Below are positions 25,131 through 34,925 of a DNA stretch of 64,000 nucleotides, piece after piece. Location of the stretch: NCBI GenBank assembly GCA_017590115.1, contig JAGGNK010003336.1:868001-932000 (forward strand). The letters run 5' to 3'. The DNA is from Montifringilla adamsi. Taxonomy: Eukaryota > Chordata > Aves > Passeriformes > Passeridae. Both the position numbers and the translations under genes were made by a program. Numbering within the stretch: the stretch's first letter is position 1; the number at the start of each line of letters is the position of its first letter. The notes beneath the pieces are model-generated. The model ran no database searches. It saw only the letters and a program-made list of their open reading frames with translations, and was not told the DNA's origin.

Positions 25131-25484
25131 TGATGCCTTGAGAGGCTGCCCTAGAACAGAGGCTGGACAGAGCTAAAGAATAAAGTAGGGATTTACTAAA
25201 AGGCCTCAATGGATCCACCTTGGGCAGCACAAGAGCCCAGCCAGGGCTGCACCCAAGGTGAACCAAAATGGTCACAAAATACATGACCGTTCATGGGGTC
25301 TCTCACTTTGATCAGTTCTGCTCCATTTGCATATTGGAGTTAATTGTCCAATTACAGCTTTAGGTTATAAAAAACCTTCCCATCCTTCTTGTTTTTCTCT
25401 CTTCAGTTCATTTTGTTTGTGCTCTTGGGCCTGAGATTTGGATCATTTGTCCTTGGTCCCCAGCTAGAGCAGGAATTGTTTTGT
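25131..25484 (-). mobile_element. Solo LTR (TGATGCC family), copy A, cut by gap
   Basis: It begins TGATGCCTTGAGAGGCTG and follows the intact copy at 27104-27564 without a visible difference until the N run. Sense is assigned to the minus strand by comparison with the copy at 54001-54466. An ATGCAAAT octamer (25325-25332, minus strand) lies in the presumed U3 promoter region. The missing portion, about 107 bases by comparison with copy B, falls in the gap. No retroviral genes are present. Confidence 0.85.
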
Positions 25485-25819
25485 NNNNNNNNNNNNNNNN
25501 NNNNNNNNNNNNNNNNNNNNNNNNNNNNNNNNNNNNNNNNNNNNNNNNNNNNNNNNNNNNNNNNNNNNNNNNNNNNNNNNNNNNNNNNNNNNNNNNNNNN
25601 NNNNNNNNNNNNNNNNNNNNNNNNNNNNNNNNNNNNNNNNNNNNNNNNNNNNNNNNNNNNNNNNNNNNNNNNNNNNNNNNNNNNNNNNNNNNNNNNNNNN
25701 NNNNNNNNNNNNNNNNNNNNNNNNNNNNNNNNNNNNNNNNNNNNNNNNNNNNNNNNNNNNNNNNNNNNNNNNNNNNNNNNNNNNNNNNNNNNNNNNNNNN
25801 NNNNNNNNNNNNNNNNNNN
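25485..25819. other. Assembly gap (335 N)
   Basis: A run of 335 N lies exactly at the junction of the two near-identical copies. Frames reported across it are meaningless. Its non-round length suggests an estimated gap, for example from scaffolding. Confidence 1.
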
Positions 25820-26594
25820 TAGACAGGTGCAGCAGAAATTTGCCCTGCGCTCAGCTGAAGGCTCAGGACATCAAAGTCCTTGCCGTGAGGGACAGTTTTC
25901 CCTTATGTAAATTATCACACTGGTTTTGAAAGGCCAGCTGATGTCGGTAAGAATTGATAGGTCTGGCCCTACATTGATATTCTCTGAATGCTTTTGACAT
26001 GATTTAGATTTTCACGTTATCGTTTGATCAATTGATTGATGCATACACACATATTGTCTTCCCAAGAGAAAATGAGATAATAAAGAATTACTGATGAATG
26101 AGTGATTACACATCTTTTTTGCACCAGGAATTTTTATCAAGCACTTAGAGATGAATATAAGCCAATAGTAGTAATAAACAGTCTTCATAAAAAGTGTGTT
26201 GCTGGAAATGCACTTAACTTATCAACACTATCATATCTAATTTTTAGCAATGCTATTTAGATTATTATATGTACTCTGGACAACCTATTACATTAGATCA
26301 GATGCTCAGAGAGACTTTTATAATAAATGGATGGCAGCAGAAATTCCATCTTAACATAAAGACTTATTGCTTGGCATTCAGATGGATTCTGTAATCCCAA
26401 GCTAATTGTTATACATTGAATTACCACATTTAATCATTAATGCTGCAGGGAGGCAGACATAAACAGATCATTGAGACTGGGATATGACTGTAGATTATTA
26501 ACAGTACTATCCATTTTATTTTTCTGGATGTGTCTTTCAGTGTTGGTGCAGTGTATGCTATACAGAAAGTATTTTATTTCCATGCTGCTGCAGC

Positions 26595-27103
26595 ACAAGG
26601 TGTTCCACAATCCCAGGATGGGTGAGGCTGGCAGGGCGCGTGGGGGCTGCTCTGGTGCCACCTCCCTGCTCCAGCAGGGCCATCCCAGAGCACAGGGCAC
26701 AGCAGTGTGTCCCTGTGGCTCTGCAATGTCCCCAGGGAGGAGACTGCACAGCCTCTCTGCCCCATCTGCTCAGGGCTGGCACTGCCCAGGGCAGCAGCTC
26801 TGCCTCCTGGGCAGGGGCAGCTCCTGGGCTCAGCCCTGCCCGTGGCTCTGGGGCCATGGCTGGGCCCAGAGCAGAGCCTGGGCCTGCTCTGCCCTCTGCA
26901 CACCGGGACACACAGGGAACACAGGGCACACAGGGACACAGGGACACAGGGACACAGGGTCACACAGGGACAGACAGGGACACACACGGACAGACAGGGA
27001 CATACACGGACAGACAGGGACACTCCAGGCTGAAACCCCTCTCAGCTGGGGCTCCTCTCCAGGCTGAGCAGCCCCAGCTCCCTCAGCCTTTCCTGGGTAC
27101 TGC
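26595..27103 (-). mobile_element. CR1 LINE, minus strand, copy B, 3' part
   Basis: This is the same CR1 remnant as in copy A, containing the minisatellite and ending at the LTR. The CR1 is continued on the other side of the LTR at 27565-27710, which shows that the LTR inserted into a pre-existing CR1. Read on the minus strand this part is the 3' half of the element. Confidence 0.87.
26908..27023. repeat. GGGACACA minisatellite in CR1, copy B
   Basis: Same array as in copy A with one more 8-base GACACAGG-type unit and one A/T change (GGGTCACACAGG). The difference between the copies shows the array changes length. Confidence 0.9.
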
Positions 27104-27564
27104 TGATGCCTTGAGAGGCTGCCCTAGAACAGAGGCTGGACAGAGCTAAAGAATAAAGTAGGGATTTACTAAAAGGCCTCAATGGATCCACCTTGGGCAG
27201 CACAAGAGCCCAGCCAGGGCTGCACCCAAGGTGAACCAAAATGGTCACAAAATACATGACCGTTCATGGGGTCTCTCACTTTGATCAGTTCTGCTCCATT
27301 TGCATATTGGAGTTAATTGTCCAATTACAGCTTTAGGTTATAAAAAACCTTCCCATCCTTCTTGTTTTTCTCTCTTCAGTTCATTTTGTTTGTGCTCTTG
27401 GGCCTGAGATTTGGATCATTTGTCCTTGGTCCCCAGCTAGAGCAGGAATTGTTTTGTCTCCCTGCTCTGTGCAGAGAGCTCACCATCCCTTAATGTGAGG
27501 CCCAGACCCACACACTAAAGCAGCACAGAATCTGAAAAATATAAAAGTTAAACCTGAGGCATCA
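27104..27564 (-). mobile_element. Solo LTR (TGATGCC family), intact copy
   Basis: 461 bases bounded by inverted ends TGATGCC (27104-27110) and GGCATCA (27558-27564), fitting the TG...CA ends of a retroviral LTR. The reverse complement aligns along its length with 54001-54466. An ATGCAAAT octamer (27298-27305, minus strand) lies in the presumed promoter region. The sense strand is inferred to be minus because the family's polyadenylation-like region then lies downstream of the octamer. It sits within a minus-strand CR1 and has no internal retroviral sequence beside it. No clear target-site duplication was found, so its class is undecided. Confidence 0.85.
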
Positions 27565-27710
27565 CAGAGATGCTCCAGGCCCTTGCTCAGCTCCAGGAGC
27601 TCCTGTCCCTGCTGTGCTGAGGATCCAGAGCTGGACACAGCCCCCAGAGGTGCCTCCAGGGCTGGGCACAGGGGCAGGATCACCCCTGAGCTGCTGCCAA
27701 GGCTCTGCTG
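27565..27710 (-). mobile_element. CR1 LINE, minus strand, 5' part beyond the LTR
   Basis: On the plus strand the segment reads CAGAGATGCTCCAGGCCCTT, then GATCCAGAGCTGGACACAGC and GGGCACAGGGGCAGGATCAC. These are reverse-complement CR1 blocks that directly precede, on the CR1 sense strand, those at 27015-27100. With the LTR removed the two parts are in correct order, so they are one element split by the insertion. Confidence 0.88.
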
Positions 27711-27849
27711 TCCCCTCTCTGTATTGGTCACAGCCTGCTTGGTCTGAGCTTGTGTCTCTGCTTCTGTGTCCTCACACAATTTTTGTCACCTCTTCCCCTT
27801 TCTGTGCCAGGTGGGACACAAACCTGCCCAGGCCACTATTGCCCAGGCC

Positions 27850-27887
27850 AATATTTCAGCAGCTCTATCATAAGCTGCTGAAATATT
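27850..27887. repeat. Perfect inverted repeat, 15-bp stem, 8-base loop
   Basis: The left arm AATATTTCAGCAGCT (27850-27864) and right arm AGCTGCTGAAATATT (27873-27887) are exact reverse complements, separated by CTATCATA. No transposon ends or target duplications are seen around it. It is too short for a typical pre-microRNA stem. Confidence 0.95.
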
Positions 27888-30800
27888 TTAAAATCTCCCT
27901 CCTTGTAATGAATCTGCAGTTTTAGTTCTAAACCACTATATACATGTGGTTGTAGGACTGTCCATTTTATTTGTTAAAGCTTTTAGATTATTTCCAGTTC
28001 TAGTTGTTACTGGAGACTTTTCCACTCATCTGTACACTAATTTTTTGTCACAATAGGATACATTTGCCTCATACCTGTTCAGTGGTTTCAGATGCCTGTT
28101 CAATACATTTATCTCACGTAAATTCAGCAGATTTAAGAATTCTCACTCTGTACTTGGGAGTACTTGGCTTTTCTTATAAACCTGTAATTTTCACTTTGAA
28201 GAAACACTTATACCTTCAGGGAGCATTGTATTTTTTTTTCCAGTGCCTTTTAAATTTGTTTACTTTCTCAAGTACCAACAAAAACATTCTGTAGTATTGT
28301 AACCATCTCTTGTCATATCCAAAGAATATATTTTTACCAGACAAGAGCTTTAGTTTACTATGGAAATGTAATATGGTATCATTTATCTAATCTCTGTTCA
28401 AAATCCAGAAACATTATAGCAAAAATTTCCCTTAGGAAAAAAAAAAGCATTAAAGTAGAATTGCAATAAACTGTTCTTCATACATTTGTACTCCAAGAAG
28501 CCTATTTTAAATCACCTAATAAATCCAAGACCAACCATATCTTCATTTGCTCATTAGGTACTCAGTTTAAAAGAAGGAGAAAAATCAATACTTGTTCCTG
28601 TCTCATTTCTGAAGAATGGCACTGAGCCATTTGAGGTCTGGAATGCCTTCAAGTGAGTGACATGCTCAGATAAAGTTCAAAACCTCAATATCACCTCAGC
28701 TCATTTTGAACATCAGTCACAGGATTCTGATTTTTGATGGAATCAGAATTAGAGCAGAGGGAGAGAGGGAGGCACACACTGTGCCACAGAAGAATGGATA
28801 TACTTTGGAGAAGGGAAAAATTCTTGCCATTCTTTAGCAAAATTCTATCACCAAACAAAATCTTGATTGTTCTTAGAGTTCATTTTCACTGTTATAGCTA
28901 TTTGGATGGCAAGATTATACATATAAGGTAGATATAAAGATTGCACTTAGGTGAAATAGATGAGATCTATTAAAGATGCAAATCAGCTTAAAATATAGGA
29001 AAGTTTTAGATATGGCACCTTGTAGAATATTCTAAGGATTTATTTTTACTGCTTTCAACTGCATATATTTTACTGTGAGAATTCAGAGAAAGGAGGCAAT
29101 ATTGCTTTACTGCTTTTCCAGAATCAGTGCTCTCTCAAGCAGTGTCAGAAAAACCCTATTGTGGTGTCTGGTTTTAAAAAAAAACATATTGACAAACAGA
29201 AAGGGCATTCAGGACTGAGGCCTTGGGAAGGCTGATCAATGAGAAAAGGCTTAAATAAATAAATATGTATGGCTTATCTTAAAGGTGACTTTTACAAAAC
29301 TTTGTATCACATCACTGTTAAAGCTGATTCTTAGGATGATTCTGGGCCAAACCAGAAAAAGCTGCTAAAGGAATTTAAAATTCAATTATCTTTGTATATA
29401 ACTATATACATTGCAGAAGAATCTCTCTTTTTCCAAATGATCATAGAAAGACAATCTTGTTTTAAACAAGCCATGTAATAATATTATGTAAATTTTACCA
29501 CTGTAAAATATAGGTACTGAATGATTTAATAGGATTTCCAGCATCTGACTTGATACAAGTATGAAACAAATGGACTTAACCATTAACAGGGTATGGTGAG
29601 GGCCAAATTGGGGCACAATCAGGCACTGTGCTTCTGCATTGTAGAGTTTGACTCTTCCAGATGGGACAGTTCTTGTGGATAGTGTCAGAAGGGCACTTCC
29701 AAAATTGAACTGCCAACATTATTGTGAAAAGGAGGATTTTTCAATTCTTCTCTTCATTGCCTTGTTATTTTTTTGAGGAAAGGTATGAATTGGAAATATA
29801 TATATAAGAAACTGTGCTCTAGCATCAGGTCTTCAAACATTTAAGAGAATTAAAAAATAGGTTATGGCTCTAGGTGTCAGGATTCTTCAGAAATCTGTTC
29901 TTTTCCCTGCTCATTCACAGCCAGGATCCTCTGGGAAGGCAGAATTCTCATTCCTGCCAGCACCCAGTGGCTCTGGAAGCAGCAGTTCCCCAGCTCTGCT
30001 GGTCCCTGGGTGGGATGGTGGGGCTGTGCTGCTCCATGGGCACAGCATCACCCTTTGCTGTCACTGTCACCGTCACCTGGCATTGCTTCCCCGTGGTCAG
30101 GGTGCCTCGAGGGCCTGGCAGGTGACAAACTGGGACAAACTGGGACAAACTGCCTCAGACTAAGTCCTCTCAGGCCAGGCTGCCAAAACCTGCAGCTCAG
30201 GTTTACGCTGCCTGTGCTAAGTGTACTTTCTTCCCATACATTTCTTTGTTGCCTGCAGAGTTTGCTGCCTGCTGCAGATGAACCCTGGGGAAAGAAGCAG
30301 CATTTTTCCATATGTACAGCTTTGACTAATGCCACCTTGGGTCCCAGATTCTAACTTGTCACCTCCCTGTCTGCTGGTGCAGGTGCTCAGCAGACAGACA
30401 TATGATGCCTCTTACAGAGGATTAAAATGCCTATCTCTGAGAGACAAAAAGGGAATACTTTAATGTTTAATATTAAATCATTCTCCTAACTGGAGCAAAG
30501 CTATAAAAACAACAATAATAACAGACTCCTAGAGGAGCTGAGATTCTTTATCTGACAGAAGAGAATATGCAATTATAAAGCTATCAAAGCCTTAAAAATA
30601 TAAATATGATTAAGAATAAAGATATGCTGAGAAAAATAGTGATGTAAACATTTCACAAATTTAAGGTAACTGTGTAGTATTCTAATATCATAGAATAATA
30701 GAATAATATGAAGGAATACACTCTGCCATAGTAAAAATGTGATCCCACAACTCCCAGTTTGCATGCAAGATGCAGAATCTCAGATATTTCACCTCTGTTG

Positions 30801-33800
30801 TGTTGCTCTCTCCAGTCAACATCCACCTAAGAAGAGACTTCACTAAGATTCACACAGAATTTTAACACCCACATTTGCAACAGGGGCTCACACTGGAGAG
30901 CTGAGAAAAGGAGCATTTGCAAGGCTGATGTAAGGAGGTAAAGCCAGAAATCCTCTCTCTCAGCAGGCTGATATTCTATTAATAAGTCACGAGGTAAGGC
31001 ATATTAGTAGGTGAAAAATGCTGCTGTGAAAATTGTAAAGACAGTTCCACGTGGGTAATGCACCCACCCAAAGGAGTTCAATTGCATCAGTCCTGGGACC
31101 AGCAGGATGGGAGAGGGCCAGCAGAAATGAGATAATATTGCTTTATTTATCAGGGAGCATCTCCTCTTTCCTCAATTCTCTGTCCTTTACAGAATTCTCT
31201 GGTAATTCCCATTGGGCACAGCCTTTCTTCAGTTTCAATTCATGTTCTCTTAAGTTCTGTGACACTGAATCAAGTGACTTTTGTCCAGCCACATCTTTAT
31301 TCTTCCCACAATTGTGTGTCCTGCACTGCAATGCAGTAAAGTCTCCATCTCCTGCTTTTCAAGCTTTCCAGATCTCTAATGCCTGAGCCTTTGTTCCAGT
31401 GTCATTTGCAGGGCCCCATGCCTTCAGGATTAAATCTAGGAGCTCCTTTTCTTATCACTTATTGTGTTGTTCTCTAATTTAACAGAGCTATGGATACTTG
31501 CTATTTTGTATTAAATAGTAACCTTTTCACAATTTTTTATTTTCTTTTTTTGTTACTTTTAGCATTTTCAGCATCTCCTTCCCATCTGCTATGTTCTGGC
31601 AGTATCCTGTGCCTTAACAAACGTTCTTGACAACAAAAAATAACAAAAAATGGTGTCCTGCTCCCTCCATCCATCAGTTTATACTCTCTTTGTTCATCAC
31701 ATATCTTCACTATTGAGGTTCTAGCCATTTTTTTCCCCTTTTCCAACATAATGATAAATACCTTCTAATTTTCTTTTGGCCTTCCTGTGGGTTTTTATTT
31801 TCTACTAAAGTTTGTGCCACACACATACTTTTTAAAAAATTAAAAGATAATTCTCTAAAGTTTTTCTCTCTACTTTGTGCAGTGGAGTTGCAACATATAT
31901 ATGTAAAAATAATTTCCTTTTTGGCTGCTACAATCTCACTTAACTGTACCTAACTTTCAGGCTTTCCAGATTTTCTTCTCAGAGCTTCAGTCCTTATACC
32001 TTTGACTTTTACCATGCGAAACAGACAGATGAATTTTTCTCCTTCCAATGGATTTGAGTATATTTATAATCACCAGCTGTGGCTTGGTGTCTATCTCATG
32101 GGTTTGGGATACAAAACTTTGAGAGGGTAGAATTTTAGTAAGTCCCAAAGAAAATCTAGAAGTAGGAAGAAAACCAAGTAGTAAAGAAAACCAAGAAGTA
32201 GTAAAAAGCTCCTCCTTCATTATCCAAATCAGCTGATGTGATGGGCTCAGTTCTATGATTTTTCAGGTTTTTTTTCCCTTCCAGACTCACAAGGCATCAC
32301 ACAGTACCTGTTCTTTGTGTATGAAGTAGTTTTATAGCCTCCATCAGCTTTTTGAAAATCAAAATTTAATATCATTATTTTAATCTTGTATTTCTCTAAT
32401 TATTTGGAGCTATCTGGAAGTACTCCTTGGTTTGTCTCAATAGCTACCTTGGTATACAATACTGAATCTACCAACAGTAACACACTCCTGGGGGTTGCAA
32501 ACACAGTTCAATAACATTTTTATTGACCAAAACCAAAGGGAAATTACTTGTGTCGCCAGCTTTCCATATGAGAGAAGTTGGTAACAGCTGAATGGGTGGT
32601 ATGAGAGTCTGCCATATTTAAAAATTTCAGTGATTCTAGGAAAGAAGCAGATAAAAATTTTGATGGAAGAAAATATAAAGGAGGGAGACAAAGAATCATG
32701 GTAACTTTATGACAAAGGCTTATATTTTTTATATACGTAGGACAGAATACCTGATCCACCTCCCCGTTCTCCTTCACTCTTCAAACAATAATTTTTAAGC
32801 GAAAGGTTGGTTCAAAATGGTACCAAATGCACTTTTTCAGCAAAATTCCAAGTGACAAGGTTTCAGAAGGGCAACAGCAAGCTGTCAGTAAAAGGATAGG
32901 GCAATTAGGTGGAAATGCTACTTCATGTCAGCTTCTGGTACAACTAATGACATTTTGCACTTAAAAAAGATGCAGCTGAATTCTGAGTGACACTGGCTGT
33001 GGACTCAAGCTGGCATCATGCCACAGACTTTGGAGAGCTGCAGCACCTTAACCCAGCAGGCAATGAGGCAACTGGTCATAAATTGTCCATGGGATTTTTT
33101 CATGGCTTCTAAAAACTGCTCTGCTGCTTGGGCTAACATTTAGTCAAGCTCTGTATGAGGGCAGAAGCAGAAATTCAGTTCAGCTCTCATTGACCCTCAG
33201 ACTCAGAGGTTTCACCAGGCTTATGGGTAAAGTGCTTCCACATCAGTTGTGATGTTCCTAAAAAGAGTGTTAAGTATGAAATGATAAACAATAATTGGCT
33301 CTAAAATTGCTGTCTAGAAATCTGTCACTAAAACCCCAGAAACCTGAAGTTCAGGGGGATCTTGCTGCTTGACCTTGAAGCTTTTTAGTCCCCCTTGGAG
33401 AAGGCCCCAGATTACATCACTCTTGACAAGCCTGACACCTAAACTCAGCTGAGATCCAGTCTAGGTACTCCGTATATTTGCTTTCCTCAGGAGTTGTTTC
33501 TTTTTTCAACTTGCCTATGATTCCCTGACTGGATATTGCTTCGAACCAGTGTCTTTTTCCTTGAAAAGCTGACAACAGTGGTTGTCCAAGCCAGGAGCTT
33601 CATTTTTTAGCATAGCTTAGTTTAATTATGAGCCTATTTAGCCTAAGTGTGATCCCTGGCTGGAGGGCTGGCGAGTTCCTTCTCCTCACAGTTAAAATAC
33701 TCATTTATAAGTAGGTCTGTACTTACCTGCCTCCTCTATAGAAAATAAAACTGAATTTTATATTCTACAGGAATTGCATTCAAAAACAGAAAGGAGAAAC

Positions 33801-34017
33801 AGGCCTTGGAGCAAGGACCAAATGTAATGAGCACCTTGAACACTGAACTGCCAAGTTATCCATCCTTTCTGACCTTGTGAGGTTTGAGCTTTTTTCCTGC
33901 ACAAAGGTACTGCTCTGAGAGAACAGCAACATTCCCCACCTCCTGAGTAGCCTTATTTCTTGCAAGCCTTGTGTTTTGGGTACTCATCTGGAAGATAAAA
34001 GGTTAGGTTTGAAGTTC
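27888..34017. other. Unannotated unique DNA
   Basis: About 6 kb of mostly AT-rich unique sequence. A GC-richer patch at 29930-30190 ends in a three-unit 10-base tandem repeat (GACAAACTGG, 30124-30151). A short local repeat of AAGAAAACCAAG-type words lies at 32160-32205. Frames are at most about 115 codons, and none has a recognisable product. Confidence 0.55.
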
Positions 34018-34087
34018 AGACAAGAGGGAATTGAATCTGTGTTTGCCTTTTACAGGGCAAGCATTCTTACCACTTGGCTATTGTGCA
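34018..34087 (-). tRNA. Degenerate tRNA-like relic (pseudo-tRNA or tRNA-derived SINE head)
   Basis: On the minus strand the sequence TAGCCAAGTGG (34070-34080) fits the tRNA A-box consensus fully. GATTCAATTCC (34027-34037) fits the B-box at 10 of 11 positions. Their spacing (43 bases start to start) is close to that of a tRNA gene. Between them TTGCC and GGCAA form a perfect anticodon-like stem with loop CTGTAAAA, one base longer than normal. If T is position 33 the anticodon would be GTA (Tyr). Part of the acceptor stem still pairs (ACAA with TTGT), but the T-stem does not. This argues for a decayed tRNA-derived sequence, not a functional gene. Confidence 0.45.
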
Positions 34088-34598
34088 GGAAAGAAAGACT
34101 CGGTGTCTCCATCTTCAGCAGTGTTCTGAAAGGAAAACAGGAGCCCTGCTCAAAGGGACTGTGCTCCTGCTTTCAGCAAGGGCTGCTTGCTGAGGAGCTC
34201 AGCTTCTCACGGACCACTCAGACCCACAGTAGATTAATATTTAGTCGTTTCACTTGCTGTTGGATAGCTGGAGCTTGACTGAAAGAGGAATTCTGTTGAG
34301 CCTAGTGGCTACTTCAGTCCCCATGTGATGAGCTCCTTCAGGCTGCAGAGGGGCTCCTGGGGAAGTAGAAGCCCTCTTCCCTAAGCCAAACTTTCCACTC
34401 CATGGACCAGGAGCTTGGAAAAGAGCCAGTGCAGCACCAAACCCTCACACCCCACCCTGTCACTCTTTATGAGACCACAGTTCAGAACTGGGACTTCCTG
34501 CATTTTCTTGGCTCATTTGTTCGTTTAGGTTTTCACCTGTTGTTTTGGGTTTTATAATCCTTGCAATATGACTGTAAATTTATTTTTCTTTTTAAAAT
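34088..34598. other. Unannotated unique DNA between tRNA-like relic and LTR
   Basis: No repeat family is recognised. It is of interest only as the flank of the LTR and of the tRNA-like relic. A SINE body could lie on the left of the relic (its minus-strand 3' side) rather than here. Confidence 0.5.
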
Positions 34599-34604
34599 AA
34601 TATC

Positions 34605-34919
34605 TGTGGATGCCAGCCGGTCAGGGAGAGAGAAACAACAATCGTTTCTCACAGTGGCTTGTGAGAATTTTTAGGGAGTTATAAGAATGTGATAACTTGT
34701 TTGTATAAACAATCTGTAGGTGGTGTTTTTCCACCTTGTTTTCCTGTTCTTCTCAAGGACAGTGTGTGAGAAAGATGTTTTTTATTAATTAGCCAATCAA
34801 GTAGAATGTAACGTATCGGTCTATAAAAACCAAAGAATCTTTTGTAATAAACCCTTCTTTTCTCCTCTTGCTTTGGATCTCTTGTCTGTTCTTGTGTCAT
34901 TCTTGGCTCAAGGGTGACA
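34605..34919 (+). mobile_element. Solo LTR, class II (ERVK-like), 315 bp
   Basis: The element starts TGTGGATGCC and ends GGGTGACA. It is flanked by a perfect 6-base target-site duplication AATATC (34599-34604 and 34920-34925). A TATA box TATAAAA (34822-34828) and a polyadenylation signal AATAAA (34846-34851) give the plus strand as sense. Six-base duplications are the rule for class II (beta/ERVK-like) retroviruses. No gag/pol/env sequence adjoins it, so it is a recombination-derived solo LTR. The close spacing of TATA and AATAAA indicates a very short R region or a signal at the cap site. Confidence 0.93.
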
Positions 34920-34925
34920 AATATC

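Larger units (their letters stand above)
23855..25484 (+). repeat. Near-identical direct duplication, copy A
   Basis: This segment matches 25820-27457 base for base, at an offset of 1965 bases up to the minisatellite and 1973 after it. I count about six single-base differences, plus one 8-base length difference in the minisatellite, over about 1.63 kb. The copy begins at TAGACAGGTGCAGCAG and ends at an assembly gap inside its LTR, so its right boundary is unknown. It carries unique DNA (23855-24629), a minus-strand CR1 with minisatellite, and the start of an LTR. Confidence 0.95.
25820..27457 (+). repeat. Near-identical direct duplication, copy B
   Basis: Second copy of 23855-25484. Differences seen include A/G, A/C and T/C changes within the first 70 bases, CCG/CTG near 26389, GAG/GTG near 26622, and an extra 8-base unit with one substitution in the minisatellite. 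The LTR part shared with copy A shows no difference that I could see. Beyond 27457 copy A is missing because of the gap, so the true right limit of the duplication is not visible. Confidence 0.95.

Noticed and set aside
24506..25176. Overlapping frames of 130-203 codons on both strands (and their copies at 26471-27149)
   Set aside because: They lie over a GC-rich CR1 and its GGGACACA minisatellite, where stop codons are rare. The protein text is a translation of repeats.
25389..25910. Open frames running through the 335-N gap
   Set aside because: The codons are unknown bases, so the frame is an artefact of the gap.
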